From an uncultured Rhodospirillaceae bacterium (GTDB taxonomy: Bacteria > Pseudomonadota > Alphaproteobacteria > Rhodospirillales > UBA2165), in contig CAJWIB010000140.1 in the NCBI GenBank assembly GCA_913041095.1, positions 1 through 6,968 on the forward strand: a DNA stretch of 6,968 nt. The letters are read 5' to 3'. The notes under the pieces are model-generated. The model saw only the letters and a list, made by a program, of their open reading frames with translations, was not told the origin of the DNA and did no database searches. Within the stretch, counting starts at the first letter, position 1; each line of letters starts with the position of its first letter. Both the position numbers and the translations under genes were made by a program. Below, in pieces: positions 1-6,058 of this stretch.

Positions 1-1
1 T

Positions 2-106
2 GATGGTGTCGATGCGGCAGTTATTATTGACGGCAGAGCGCCGCATGCTCTGCTGATAGAGTTATTTACCGAACACGGTTCTGGCACATTAATTGAGGCG
101 AGTTAA
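2..106 (+). CDS. argB: Acetylglutamate kinase, C-terminal end (partial)
   Basis: These are the last 34 codons of a gene that enters from the left edge. The translation contains AAVIIDGRAPHALLIELFTE and ends HGSGTLIEAS before a TAA stop, which matches the conserved C-terminus of ArgB (family knowledge: DGRVPHALLLELFTEHGAGTLI-like). ArgB is the cytoplasmic enzyme that phosphorylates N-acetylglutamate with ATP, the second step of arginine synthesis, and is often feedback inhibited by arginine. Only the tail is visible, so catalytic residues cannot be checked. ArgB upstream of a HAD nucleotidase and dapD is a usual alphaproteobacterial order, which supports the call. About 190 bases separate it from the next intact gene. 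Confidence 0.9.
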   Translation, partial: DGVDAAVIIDGRAPHALLIELFTEHGSGTLIEAS

Positions 107-111
107 GCCGG

Positions 112-273
112 CTAGTCTGCCGCCGGATCAAATTCCGCAAAAGCAATTCCTCCTTTGCTTTGGCGTTTGACGTTATACATTGCTTCATCGGCGCGATGGA
201 GCAAACGTAAGGGCATTCCAACATTAATTGGCATTTTTTCCCAATAACGTTCAAAATTATCTGGGAATTTCTG
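112..273 (-). pseudogene. Remnant of a GGDEF-domain protein (diguanylate cyclase tail)
   Basis: The minus strand is open for 53 codons from an in-frame TAA at 274-276 to a TAG at 112-114. The translation includes PLRLLHRADEAMYNVKRQSK followed by GGIAFAEFDPAAD. The string LLHRADEAMYxxK is the hallmark of the last helix of GGDEF domains (family knowledge: LLRRADEALYRAKRxGRN). The catalytic GGDEF loop and the preceding strand (VTxSIG) are absent, and the region upstream on this strand is occupied by the pyrimidine nucleotidase gene, so the rest of the cyclase is gone. There is no start codon or ribosome site of note. It is best read as a decaying end of a former neighbour, left between argB and the nucleotidase. 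Family assignment is fairly sure; that it is dead is inferred from its truncation. Confidence 0.6.
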
Positions 274-297
274 TTAAAATTTACGATATTCTTGGTT

Positions 298-972
298 ATG
301 TCCAAACATCCTTCAGACCTTCGCGATACTGAAACCTGGGTTTTCGATCTCGACAACACGCTCTACCATGTGTCAGTCAATTTGTTCGATCAGATCGACC
401 GGCGCATGTGCAATTACGTCGCCGACTTTTTAGACATTCCGTCGGCCGAAGCCTATAAGGTGCAAAAAAGTTTTTTCCGGGAACATGGCACCACACTGCG
501 CGGTATGATGAATTGTCATGATATGGACCCAGGTCCTTATCTCGACTATGTCCACGAAATCGATTTTTCACCCATTAAAATCGATGAGATTCTGGCCAAA
601 GCACTGGCGGCATTACCCGGCCGTAAAATTGTCTTCACCAATGCGGCAACAAAATATGCTGGTCGTGTTCTAGAACACCTTGGTATCGCCCATCATATGG
701 ACGGCGTGTTTGATATTGCTGATGCGGGCTATATTCCAAAACCCGACCCAGTGGCTTACGCTCAAATCGTCGATAAATATGACATTGATCCGGCAGGCGC
801 CGTGATGGTCGAAGATATCGTGCGAAATTTAATGCCCGCCGCAGAGCTTGGCATGAAAACCGTCTGGGTGCAAACTGGCCTGCCCTGGGCCCACAGTGAA
901 GTTGATAAGGTTCAACCAGATTTCACCACTGATAACTTGTCGGCATGGCTGTCCGATGTTGCCGGGCATTGA
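298..972 (+). CDS. HAD-superfamily pyrimidine 5'-nucleotidase
   Basis: This is a 224-residue cytoplasmic phosphatase of the haloacid dehalogenase superfamily. Motif I is FDLDNTLY, with D17 as likely nucleophile and D19 as general acid/base. Motif II is FTNA near residues 113-116, the motif III lysine is K148 in GYIPKPDP, and motif IV is VEDIVRNL with E172 and D173 for magnesium. The LDNTLYH and EDxxRNL forms are typical of the pyrimidine 5'-nucleotidase branch (SDT1/PHM8-like), which dephosphorylates UMP or CMP-type nucleotides; the substrate here is inferred. I chose the ATG at 298; a TTG two codons upstream is in frame but less likely. No clear Shine-Dalgarno is seen. Genes of this type commonly sit between argB and dapD in alphaproteobacteria, though the functional link is unclear. 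The stop codon lies within a small inverted repeat. Confidence 0.88.
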   Translation: MSKHPSDLRDTETWVFDLDNTLYHVSVNLFDQIDRRMCNYVADFLDIPSAEAYKVQKSFFREHGTTLRGMMNCHDMDPGPYLDYVHEIDFSPIKIDEILAKALAALPGRKIVFTNAATKYAGRVLEHLGIAHHMDGVFDIADAGYIPKPDPVAYAQIVDKYDIDPAGAVMVEDIVRNLMPAAELGMKTVWVQTGLPWAHSEVDKVQPDFTTDNLSAWLSDVAGH

Positions 973-979
973 CATGCCC
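964..979 (+). other. Inverted repeat spanning the nucleotidase stop codon
   Basis: Perfect arms GGGCAT and ATGCCC flank a four-base loop TGAC that contains the TGA stop. No T-run follows, so it is not a convincing rho-independent terminator. It may form a weak RNA hairpin between the nucleotidase and dapD, or be chance. Confidence 0.3.
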
Positions 980-980
980 A

Positions 981-1009
981 TTGACTTCTTTGCTCTTTGC
1001 CACCACATT
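981..1009 (+). promoter_or_regulatory. Possible weak sigma70-type promoter ahead of dapD
   Basis: TTGACT at 981-986 resembles a -35 box. Seventeen bases further, CACATT at 1004-1009 is a poor match to a -10 box (three of six). The position, about 40 bases ahead of the dapD start, is suitable, and the gap of 75 bases after the nucleotidase leaves room for a promoter. The weak -10 makes this tentative. Confidence 0.2.
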
Positions 1010-1047
1010 CCGGACCTTCTTTAAGAATATTAAAAGGTATAATTGAC

Positions 1048-1899
1048 GTGAGTAATCAGAATTTGCAAAGCACCATCGATGCCGCGTGGGACTCGCGCGA
1101 TGGCATAAATACGGAAACGACCGGCGAGGTGCGTGAGGCGGTTGAAGCGGCGCTTGATCTGCTCGATTCGGGCCAAGAGCGTGTCGCCGAACCGATTGCC
1201 GGAAGCAATTCAGGCTGGCAAGTGAATCAATGGCTCAAAAAAGCCGTGCTCTTGTCGTTTAGCCTCAATGGCATGAAAACCATCACCAATAGCCCTGGTG
1301 ATGGCAATTGGTGGGATAAAGTTCCGTCTAAATTCTCCGGCTGGACAGATGCGGAATTTTCCGCCGCCGGATTCCGGGCGGTGCCCATCTGCGTTGTCCG
1401 CCGTTCTGCCTATATAGCGCCGGGTGCGGTGTTAATGCCGTCTTTTGTTAATCTCGGCGCCTATGTTGATGAAGGCGCCATGATCGATACCTGGGCAACG
1501 GTTGGCTCGTGCGCTCAAATTGGGAAGAACTGCCATATTTCCGGCGGTGCTGGAATTGGTGGCGTGCTTGAACCGTTACAAGCTGATCCGGTTGTTATCG
1601 AAGATAATTGCTTTGTCGGTGCACGCTCGGAAGTTGCTGAAGGGGTGATTGTCGAAACCGGCGCCGTCCTGTCTATGGGTGTGTTCATTGGTGCTTCGAC
1701 TAAAATTATCGACCGCGCAACTGGTGAACTACATCAAGGCCGGGTTCCGGCTTATTCGGTTGTCGTGCCGGGCTCGCTGCCGGGCAAGGATTTACCCGAC
1801 GGCTCAGCCGGGCCAAGCCTTTATTGTGCAGTAATTGTTAAAACCGTCGACGAAGGTACGCGCGCCAAAACTTCCGTCAATGAGTTATTGAGAGACTAA
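1048..1899 (+). CDS. dapD: 2,3,4,5-tetrahydropyridine-2,6-dicarboxylate N-succinyltransferase
   Basis: DapD transfers succinyl from succinyl-CoA to tetrahydrodipicolinate, giving N-succinyl-2-amino-6-ketopimelate, in the succinylase route to meso-diaminopimelate and lysine. It is a cytoplasmic trimer. The 283-residue protein has an N-terminal helical domain (QWLKKAVLLSF at 61-71) and then a left-handed beta-helix of hexapeptide repeats from about 113 to 250. Conserved stretches include MIDTWATVGSCAQIG, GGVLEPLQADPVVIEDNCF and GARSEVAEG. D147 and E195 fall where E. coli D141 and E189 lie, the residues implicated in catalysis, with the same six-residue offset. The GTG at 1048 is chosen because it gives the family length and N-terminus; AAAAGG at 1032-1037 may serve as ribosome site, at long spacing. 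An upstream TTG at 997 would add 17 unconserved residues. dapE follows after nine bases. Confidence 0.96.
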   Translation: MSNQNLQSTIDAAWDSRDGINTETTGEVREAVEAALDLLDSGQERVAEPIAGSNSGWQVNQWLKKAVLLSFSLNGMKTITNSPGDGNWWDKVPSKFSGWTDAEFSAAGFRAVPICVVRRSAYIAPGAVLMPSFVNLGAYVDEGAMIDTWATVGSCAQIGKNCHISGGAGIGGVLEPLQADPVVIEDNCFVGARSEVAEGVIVETGAVLSMGVFIGASTKIIDRATGELHQGRVPAYSVVVPGSLPGKDLPDGSAGPSLYCAVIVKTVDEGTRAKTSVNELLRD

Positions 1900-1908
1900 A
1901 TAACTGCT

Positions 1909-3066
1909 GTGGCAACGATAAATGCATTAGATTTAACCCGCGCCATGATTGCATGCCCGAGCGTTACGCCCGAGGATGGTGGCACCCAAAAAGTGCTACA
2001 AGACGCTTTGGCGGGTCTTGGTTTTACCTGTCACAACCAAACATTCTCCGATGACAATACACCGGATGTGAGTAATCTTTATGCACGGCTTGGCTCTACT
2101 TCACCAAATTTTTGTTTCGCCGGTCACACCGATGTAGTTCCGGTCGGTGATCTGGATAGTTGGGAGGATGATCCGTTTAGCGCCGAAGTTAAAGACGGCA
2201 TGCTCTATGGCCGGGGTGCTGCCGACATGAAATCCGCCATCGCGTGTTTTGCTGAAGCTACGTCGCGGTTTCTTGAGAATCATGGTAGTGATTTCGGCGG
2301 TTCTATTTCATTCCTAATCACCGGTGACGAAGAAGGCCCAGCCATTAATGGCACTCGCAAATTGCTGGAGTGGGCCAAAGCCGAGGGAGAAGTGCTCGAC
2401 GCCTGTTTGGTCGGCGAGCCAACTAATCTAACAGAGCTTGGGGAAATGATTAAGATCGGCCGCCGCGGCAGTCTCAACGGCACTCTCACGGTTCATGGCG
2501 TGCAGGGCCATACAGCCTATCCCCATTTGGGAGATAATCCGATTCACCGCTTGGTAAAAATGCTGAGTGTTTTAACCAATGAACCGATGGATGACGGTAC
2601 TGATCATTTTCAGGCCTCCACTTTGCAAATATCCACGGTCGATGTTGGCAATCCAGCGAGCAATGTGATCCCGGCAAAAGCAATTGCTGTCTTTAACATC
2701 CGCTACAATGATCTCCATACTTCGGCGACGCTTGAAAGCTGGCTTAGAAAAAAACTTGATGCGGTGGGCGGTGAATACGATTTGAATATCTATGTATCTG
2801 GCGAAAGCTTTCTAACCCAGCCGGGACCGCTTAGTAAAATCATTGCCGGTGCGGTGCAGTCGGTCACCGGCAATGCACCTGAGCTCAGCACCACCGGTGG
2901 CACCTCTGATGCGCGCTTTATCAAGGATTACTGTCCGGTGGCTGAGTTTGGCCCGATCGGCCAGACCATGCATAAATCTAACGAATGTATTGCGGTGCAG
3001 GATTTGGCCGCGCTGACCGATATCTACACCGCGGTGCTGGAACGCTTTTTCGAGAAAAGCAGTTAA
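1909..3066 (+). CDS. dapE: Succinyl-diaminopimelate desuccinylase
   Basis: DapE hydrolyses N-succinyl-LL-2,6-diaminopimelate to succinate and LL-diaminopimelate, a later step of the DapD route. It is a two-zinc M20-family peptidase-fold enzyme of the cytoplasm. The 385-residue product is of family length. Visible metal and catalytic residues are H73 with D75 in AGHTDVVPVGD, bridging D106 in GRGAADMKS, E141 (general base) and E142 in ITGDEEGP, E170 in LVGEPT, and H355 in TMHKSNE. The dimerisation domain runs about 181-295, with RRGSLNGTLTVHGVQGHTAYP at its start. GGTSDARF at 330-337 is the conserved substrate-binding loop. The start is GTG at 1909, with the family's short N-terminus (ALDLTRAMIACPSVTPEDGG); the Shine-Dalgarno is weak. 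It lies nine bases after dapD and five before the membrane protein gene, so co-transcription is likely. Confidence 0.96.
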   Translation: MATINALDLTRAMIACPSVTPEDGGTQKVLQDALAGLGFTCHNQTFSDDNTPDVSNLYARLGSTSPNFCFAGHTDVVPVGDLDSWEDDPFSAEVKDGMLYGRGAADMKSAIACFAEATSRFLENHGSDFGGSISFLITGDEEGPAINGTRKLLEWAKAEGEVLDACLVGEPTNLTELGEMIKIGRRGSLNGTLTVHGVQGHTAYPHLGDNPIHRLVKMLSVLTNEPMDDGTDHFQASTLQISTVDVGNPASNVIPAKAIAVFNIRYNDLHTSATLESWLRKKLDAVGGEYDLNIYVSGESFLTQPGPLSKIIAGAVQSVTGNAPELSTTGGTSDARFIKDYCPVAEFGPIGQTMHKSNECIAVQDLAALTDIYTAVLERFFEKSS

Positions 3067-3071
3067 ATTAA

Positions 3072-3647
3072 ATGGCTCCTTTAAGTGAAATTATTAGATC
3101 ACTTTACGGCGCATTACATTTAGCTCGCGGCGATACCAGCGGGATGGCTTTTTTTAACGCGACGGAGCAAGGCTTTTGGCGTTCTTTTACCGCCGCCCTC
3201 TTGATTGCACCGTTATTTGCTCTGCTATTGACTATCCGTTATCACGTTAATGAGGCAGGGGTTTCGCTTCTTCGATTTACCGCCATCGAGACAATTGCCT
3301 ATGTTGTTAGCTGGGTTGCTTTCCCATTACTGCTGTATCACCTCACCGATATCCTTGGCACTGGCCATCGTTTCATCCGTTATATTGTCGCCTACAATTG
3401 GGCGTCGGTGTTACAGAATCTGCTTTATTTACCCTTTGCCCTGCTGGTTGAAGCACATCTGGTGCAAGGCGCGGGTTCAACATTTTTCGGTATTATATTG
3501 CTTGGGCTGGTCTTGCTTTATACTTGGTTTGTTACCCGCACGGCGCTTGAAGTCACCAATCTGTTAGCCGCCGGATTGGTTATGATAGATCTTGTGCTCA
3601 GCATATTTATTAATACCATCACCCAGGGGATGCTGCGCGTACAATAG
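3072..3647 (+). CDS. Conserved multi-pass membrane protein of unknown function
   Basis: I do not recognise a function for this 191-residue protein. It has a soluble N-terminus of about 35 residues containing FFNATEQGFWRSF. About five hydrophobic segments follow, near residues 38-55, 70-90, 103-125, 138-155 and 163-182. There is no signal peptide, and I see no catalytic motif. Charged residues between segments are few, and tryptophans and tyrosines sit near segment ends, as expected for an inner-membrane protein. The general build resembles small Yip1-like or transporter-like membrane proteins, but that is only an impression. The ATG at 3072 lies five bases after the dapE stop with no good Shine-Dalgarno, suggesting translation coupled to dapE. 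The thioesterase gene starts 11 bases after its stop. Placement in the dap unit suggests co-expression, not necessarily a role in lysine synthesis. Confidence 0.85.
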   Translation: MAPLSEIIRSLYGALHLARGDTSGMAFFNATEQGFWRSFTAALLIAPLFALLLTIRYHVNEAGVSLLRFTAIETIAYVVSWVAFPLLLYHLTDILGTGHRFIRYIVAYNWASVLQNLLYLPFALLVEAHLVQGAGSTFFGIILLGLVLLYTWFVTRTALEVTNLLAAGLVMIDLVLSIFINTITQGMLRVQ

Positions 3648-3653
3648 AGGAAA
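3646..3653 (+). promoter_or_regulatory. Strong ribosome binding site of the thioesterase gene
   Basis: AGAGGAAA immediately follows the TAG of the membrane protein gene and ends five bases before the ATG at 3659. It is the clearest Shine-Dalgarno in the window and fixes the thioesterase start. The other genes of the cluster have weak sites, so this gene may be translated independently of its neighbours. Confidence 0.65.
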
Positions 3654-3658
3654 GTTAA

Positions 3659-4105
3659 ATGCCGGAATTACCTGATTGGCCAAATTCACTCGTCACTTAC
3701 CGAGGTATTGTGCTACCTAAACATTGTGATCATTACGGCCATTTAAACGTGCGTTATTACGCCCATTTTTTTGACGATGGCGGTTTCCAGATGTGGGGCC
3801 ATGCCGGCATCAAACTAAGTGACCTCACCAAAGATGGCATGGGGGCCGTCGTTGCTAACATCTCCATCGATTTTATTCACGAAATTACCGCGGGCCAGCC
3901 GATTGTCATTCGAGGTGCCTGGACCAAAATCGGCACTAAGAGCCTCGCTCATGAACAGCGTCTGTTCAACGCAGATACCGGCACCCATTGCGCCAGTCAA
4001 ACGGCCGTTGAGGTATTTTTTGATATGCAAAAACGCCAATCCGCACCCATGCCTGAGGACATCCGCGAAAAAATTAGACCCCTGGTGTCCACTCCTGACG
4101 CATAG
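3659..4105 (+). CDS. Hotdog-fold acyl-CoA thioesterase (4HBT family)
   Basis: This 148-residue cytoplasmic protein has the length and features of a single hotdog domain. The motif CDHYGHLNVRYYAHFFDD (residues 23-40) matches the catalytic loop and start of the central helix of the 4-hydroxybenzoyl-CoA thioesterase family. D24 corresponds to the catalytic aspartate, and H28 and N30 are the usual DxxGHxN partners. VVANISIDFIHEITAGQPIVI matches the following strands. Members hydrolyse the thioester bond of acyl-CoA substrates; the substrate here cannot be told, and carnitine-related thioesterases share this motif. The ATG has a good ribosome site six bases upstream. It is the last gene of the dap cluster, and a hairpin terminator begins within six bases of the stop. 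No link to lysine synthesis is evident. Confidence 0.85.
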   Translation: MPELPDWPNSLVTYRGIVLPKHCDHYGHLNVRYYAHFFDDGGFQMWGHAGIKLSDLTKDGMGAVVANISIDFIHEITAGQPIVIRGAWTKIGTKSLAHEQRLFNADTGTHCASQTAVEVFFDMQKRQSAPMPEDIREKIRPLVSTPDA

Positions 4106-4107
4106 AC

Positions 4108-4139
4108 AAAAAAACGGCGCCAGTAACTGACGCCGTTTT
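4108..4139. terminator. Rho-independent terminator, probably bidirectional
   Basis: A nine-base-pair stem AAAACGGCG / CGCCGTTTT (4111-4119 with 4131-4139) can be extended past one C-A mismatch by CAG/CTG around a three-base TAA loop. On the plus strand it ends in four Ts, three bases after the thioesterase stop. Read on the minus strand the tract is seven Ts (4108-4114), so it would stop transcription from the permease side even better. It is well placed to separate the convergent units. Confidence 0.8.
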
Positions 4140-4154
4140 GCTTAGGAGTAGTAT

Positions 4155-4533
4155 CGCTATTTTTCTTTTTCTTGCCTTTACCTTTTTTACCTTTGTTGGT
4201 CAGCGCTTTTAGAGTGGCCGAGGCACCTGACGTAATATTGCATTACTCTATAAGAAGCCAGTCTACTTCCTTACCAACTCCAAAAATAGGTACATTTTCT
4301 ACGCTTTGTTCCATTCGGCAATAAATTTGGATAATTCGACGTCTTTTTAAAGGCGGCGCGAAGTTCTACTAGTCGGTCGGCCGGAACTGAGCCTGGGGTA
4401 AATATACCGAATGGCCGGGAATTAAATTTCGATAGCCATTTATAGGCTTCCCAAAGCGGGCCGCTTGGTGCTTTACCGCCGTGGCTCCAGTGACAAAATA
4501 CTCAATCAAACGACCTTGTTTGGATTTGCTTAA
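4155..4533 (-). pseudogene. Decayed C-terminal half of a TctC-like periplasmic substrate-binding protein
   Basis: No intact gene lies here, but the minus strand has protein-like text spread over three frames. One frame reads LSKSKQGRLIEYF (about 4533-4495). The next reads GGKAPSGPLWEAYKWLSKF and then SRPFGIFTPGSVPADRLVEL and RAAFKK (about 4498-4346). After a shift at the five-T run at 4344-4348, where one more base would restore the frame, it reads DVELSKFIAEWNKA to a TAG at 4299-4301. A third frame continues VPIFGVGKEVDWLLIE, stop, then SATLKALTNKGKKGKGKKKK. The order PSGPLW, RPFxxxPGxPADRxxxLRxAF, FxAE and a final ATLKAL is that of TctC-type binding proteins of tripartite tricarboxylate transporters (family knowledge). 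The N-terminal half and signal peptide are missing. The family is inferred; the decay is seen directly. Confidence 0.6.
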
Positions 4534-4663
4534 TTAGCTTTTTCTCATTGCCCCCATGATAACACCTAAATGGCGTTATCTGGATTAGTCCCTTCAATTT
4601 TTCTTATGCTGTGATCTTGGCTGAGCATAGTTTTGATACAATAGGCGTCCGATAATTAATCTA
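4534..4663. other. Gene-free stretch between the permease and the binding-protein relic
   Basis: Stops occur in all frames. On the minus strand a short reading SIRKIEGTNPDNAI (about 4610-4570) could be a further scrap of the same binding-protein relic, since TctC proteins carry a G-T/S-N/S-D stretch ahead of the region preserved downstream. This is a weak resemblance. No RNA gene, promoter or terminator with a clear T-run was recognised. Confidence 0.3.
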
Positions 4664-6007
4664 TCAAAATATTGTCATAAACATACCAATCGACTGACCC
4701 CATAAAAAATGCAGTGGCAGCATAATCAATACCCCTAAAATCATATAACAAATCAACGTCTTAGTGACATCAGAAATCTTAAGATTACCAAGCGCTACGG
4801 CAACGACAACCGGCGGCGTTTGATAGAAAAATGGAAATACCCCCCATGCCGTCATCGACGCCATGATGACATTTAGCTCTGACCATCCGGTGGCCTGCGC
4901 CAGCGTCCCGGTCATCGCGACCATAATGGAAGGCTGTGCCGGCATGGTCGTAAACAATCCAACCACGATGCTAGTCAGCGAAATTGAGGCATAGTTCTGA
5001 AAATCCGCCCCTTTTTGGAATTCAAAAAATTGTATAAGAATTTCGGCAATGACCGCACCCAAACCAGCATGATTGGCAACTGCGCCAAGACCAATCACGC
5101 CAGCCAAAAATAACAATGGGCCGTAATTGATTTCACCACCCAAGACGTTCGGTGGCAGCATGCCAATCCGTGGCAACAGACATAATATAGCCGCACCTAA
5201 GGCGACCCAAGCCGGCGAAATACCGTGCAGACTGTCGGTAATCCAGAGCAGCAAAGCGATAGTCAGAAACAGAAGCAGACGTTTCTCGTCACCGGCCCAA
5301 GCCGCGATTTTCTCCTGGTGGCCGGGATGGCGCGGCGTATCTCTGAATAGCATTGCAATCAACGCCGGATAAACCACCAGCGCGAAAACACCCATCACCG
5401 GAAAATTCAGCAGAAAATAATCAGCATAGGTCAGTTGAATATTAAGCACACTATCCGCCGCGCCATATAGCGCCATATTCGGCACATTGGCCGGCAAGAT
5501 ATTAAACGCCGGCACCATCGTACCTAAGGATGCAGCCAGGATTAAACCGGTGCGACCTTTGCTTTTCTCACCAAATCCAAGCTCTTTTGCCAGTGCCACC
5601 ATAATCGGCACCAACAACGCTACCCGTCCCGATGCCGAGGGTACGATCAGGGCCAGCGACGTTGCGACCCAAAAAACGCCATAGATCATGCCGATATAGA
5701 TTTTTGGAAAATGGGTTAGCAGTGAGCGCACCAAACGGGTATCGAGACCGGTTTGCTTGACACCTAAGCCAAAAACGAGACCGCCAAATACCAGCCACAT
5801 GGCACCGGCGTGAAAGCCGGAAAAAACCACTTTGGGTGGGGCCACTGCCAATACCACCGCGGTGAAAAGAAATATTAGCGAGCCAAAATAGGACGGCACA
5901 ATGGCCGTCGCCCACATGCCGATCGCCAAAATTATCACCGCCCCGGCTTTCATCATAATCGGCTCGATACCTTGAGGCGGTGGCATCAGGAGCAAAACCA
6001 ATGCCAT
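4664..6007 (-). CDS. DASS/SLC13-like anion permease
   Basis: This inner-membrane protein of 447 residues (from the first ATG) has about eleven hydrophobic segments in two repeated halves. LPANVPNMALYG (161-172), LHGISPAWVALGAAILCLLP (250-269) and the GGEINYGPLLFLAGVIGLG stretch (280-298) fit the divalent anion:sodium symporter family, which imports dicarboxylates, citrate or sulfate. The two SNT carboxylate-binding motifs of classical members are not present; VPSASGR (122-128) and TMPAQPS (344-350) occupy the likely places, so it belongs to a divergent branch and its substrate is unknown. Starting at the ATG cuts the first helix short. The frame stays open upstream through FLRNPSSIIFGLFTF to a TAA at 6071-6073 without ATG, GTG or TTG. 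An ATT at 6058, five bases after a GGGGG run, would give 464 residues. The TctC-like relic follows downstream. Confidence 0.85.
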   Translation of the reverse strand: MALVLLLMPPPQGIEPIMMKAGAVIILAIGMWATAIVPSYFGSLIFLFTAVVLAVAPPKVVFSGFHAGAMWLVFGGLVFGLGVKQTGLDTRLVRSLLTHFPKIYIGMIYGVFWVATSLALIVPSASGRVALLVPIMVALAKELGFGEKSKGRTGLILAASLGTMVPAFNILPANVPNMALYGAADSVLNIQLTYADYFLLNFPVMGVFALVVYPALIAMLFRDTPRHPGHQEKIAAWAGDEKRLLLFLTIALLLWITDSLHGISPAWVALGAAILCLLPRIGMLPPNVLGGEINYGPLLFLAGVIGLGAVANHAGLGAVIAEILIQFFEFQKGADFQNYASISLTSIVVGLFTTMPAQPSIMVAMTGTLAQATGWSELNVIMASMTAWGVFPFFYQTPPVVVAVALGNLKISDVTKTLICYMILGVLIMLPLHFLWGQSIGMFMTIF

Positions 6008-6058
6008 GAAGGTGAATAGTCCAAAAATGATCGACGATGGGTTTCTAAGAAAATTAAT

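Noticed and set aside
66..359. 97-codon open frame on the minus strand between argB and the nucleotidase
   Set aside because: It is in a different frame from the GGDEF-like reading, overlaps two real genes and its translation looks like no protein family.
1038..1043. TATAAT, a perfect -10 box, just before the dapD GTG
   Set aside because: No matching -35 lies at proper spacing, and it would place the transcript start at the start codon; more likely chance in an A+T-rich leader.
997..1047. Upstream TTG extension of dapD by 17 codons
   Set aside because: The added residues are not part of the DapD family N-terminus; the GTG at 1048 gives the expected length.
2101..2683. Three minus-strand open frames of 60-69 codons inside dapE
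   Set aside because: They are shadows of a fully conserved dapE and show no family resemblance or ribosome sites.
3815..4130. Open frames on both strands within the thioesterase gene
   Set aside because: They overlap the conserved hotdog domain in other frames and have arbitrary composition.
4141..4200. Pyrimidine-rich tract (TTTTTCTTTTTCTTGCC and on) as a regulatory or repeat element
   Set aside because: On the minus strand it reads as a lysine-rich protein tail in line with the binding-protein relic, so codon use explains it.
5127..5915. Open frames overlapping the permease on plus and minus strands (65-115 codons)
   Set aside because: The permease frame has coherent membrane segments; the others are its by-products.
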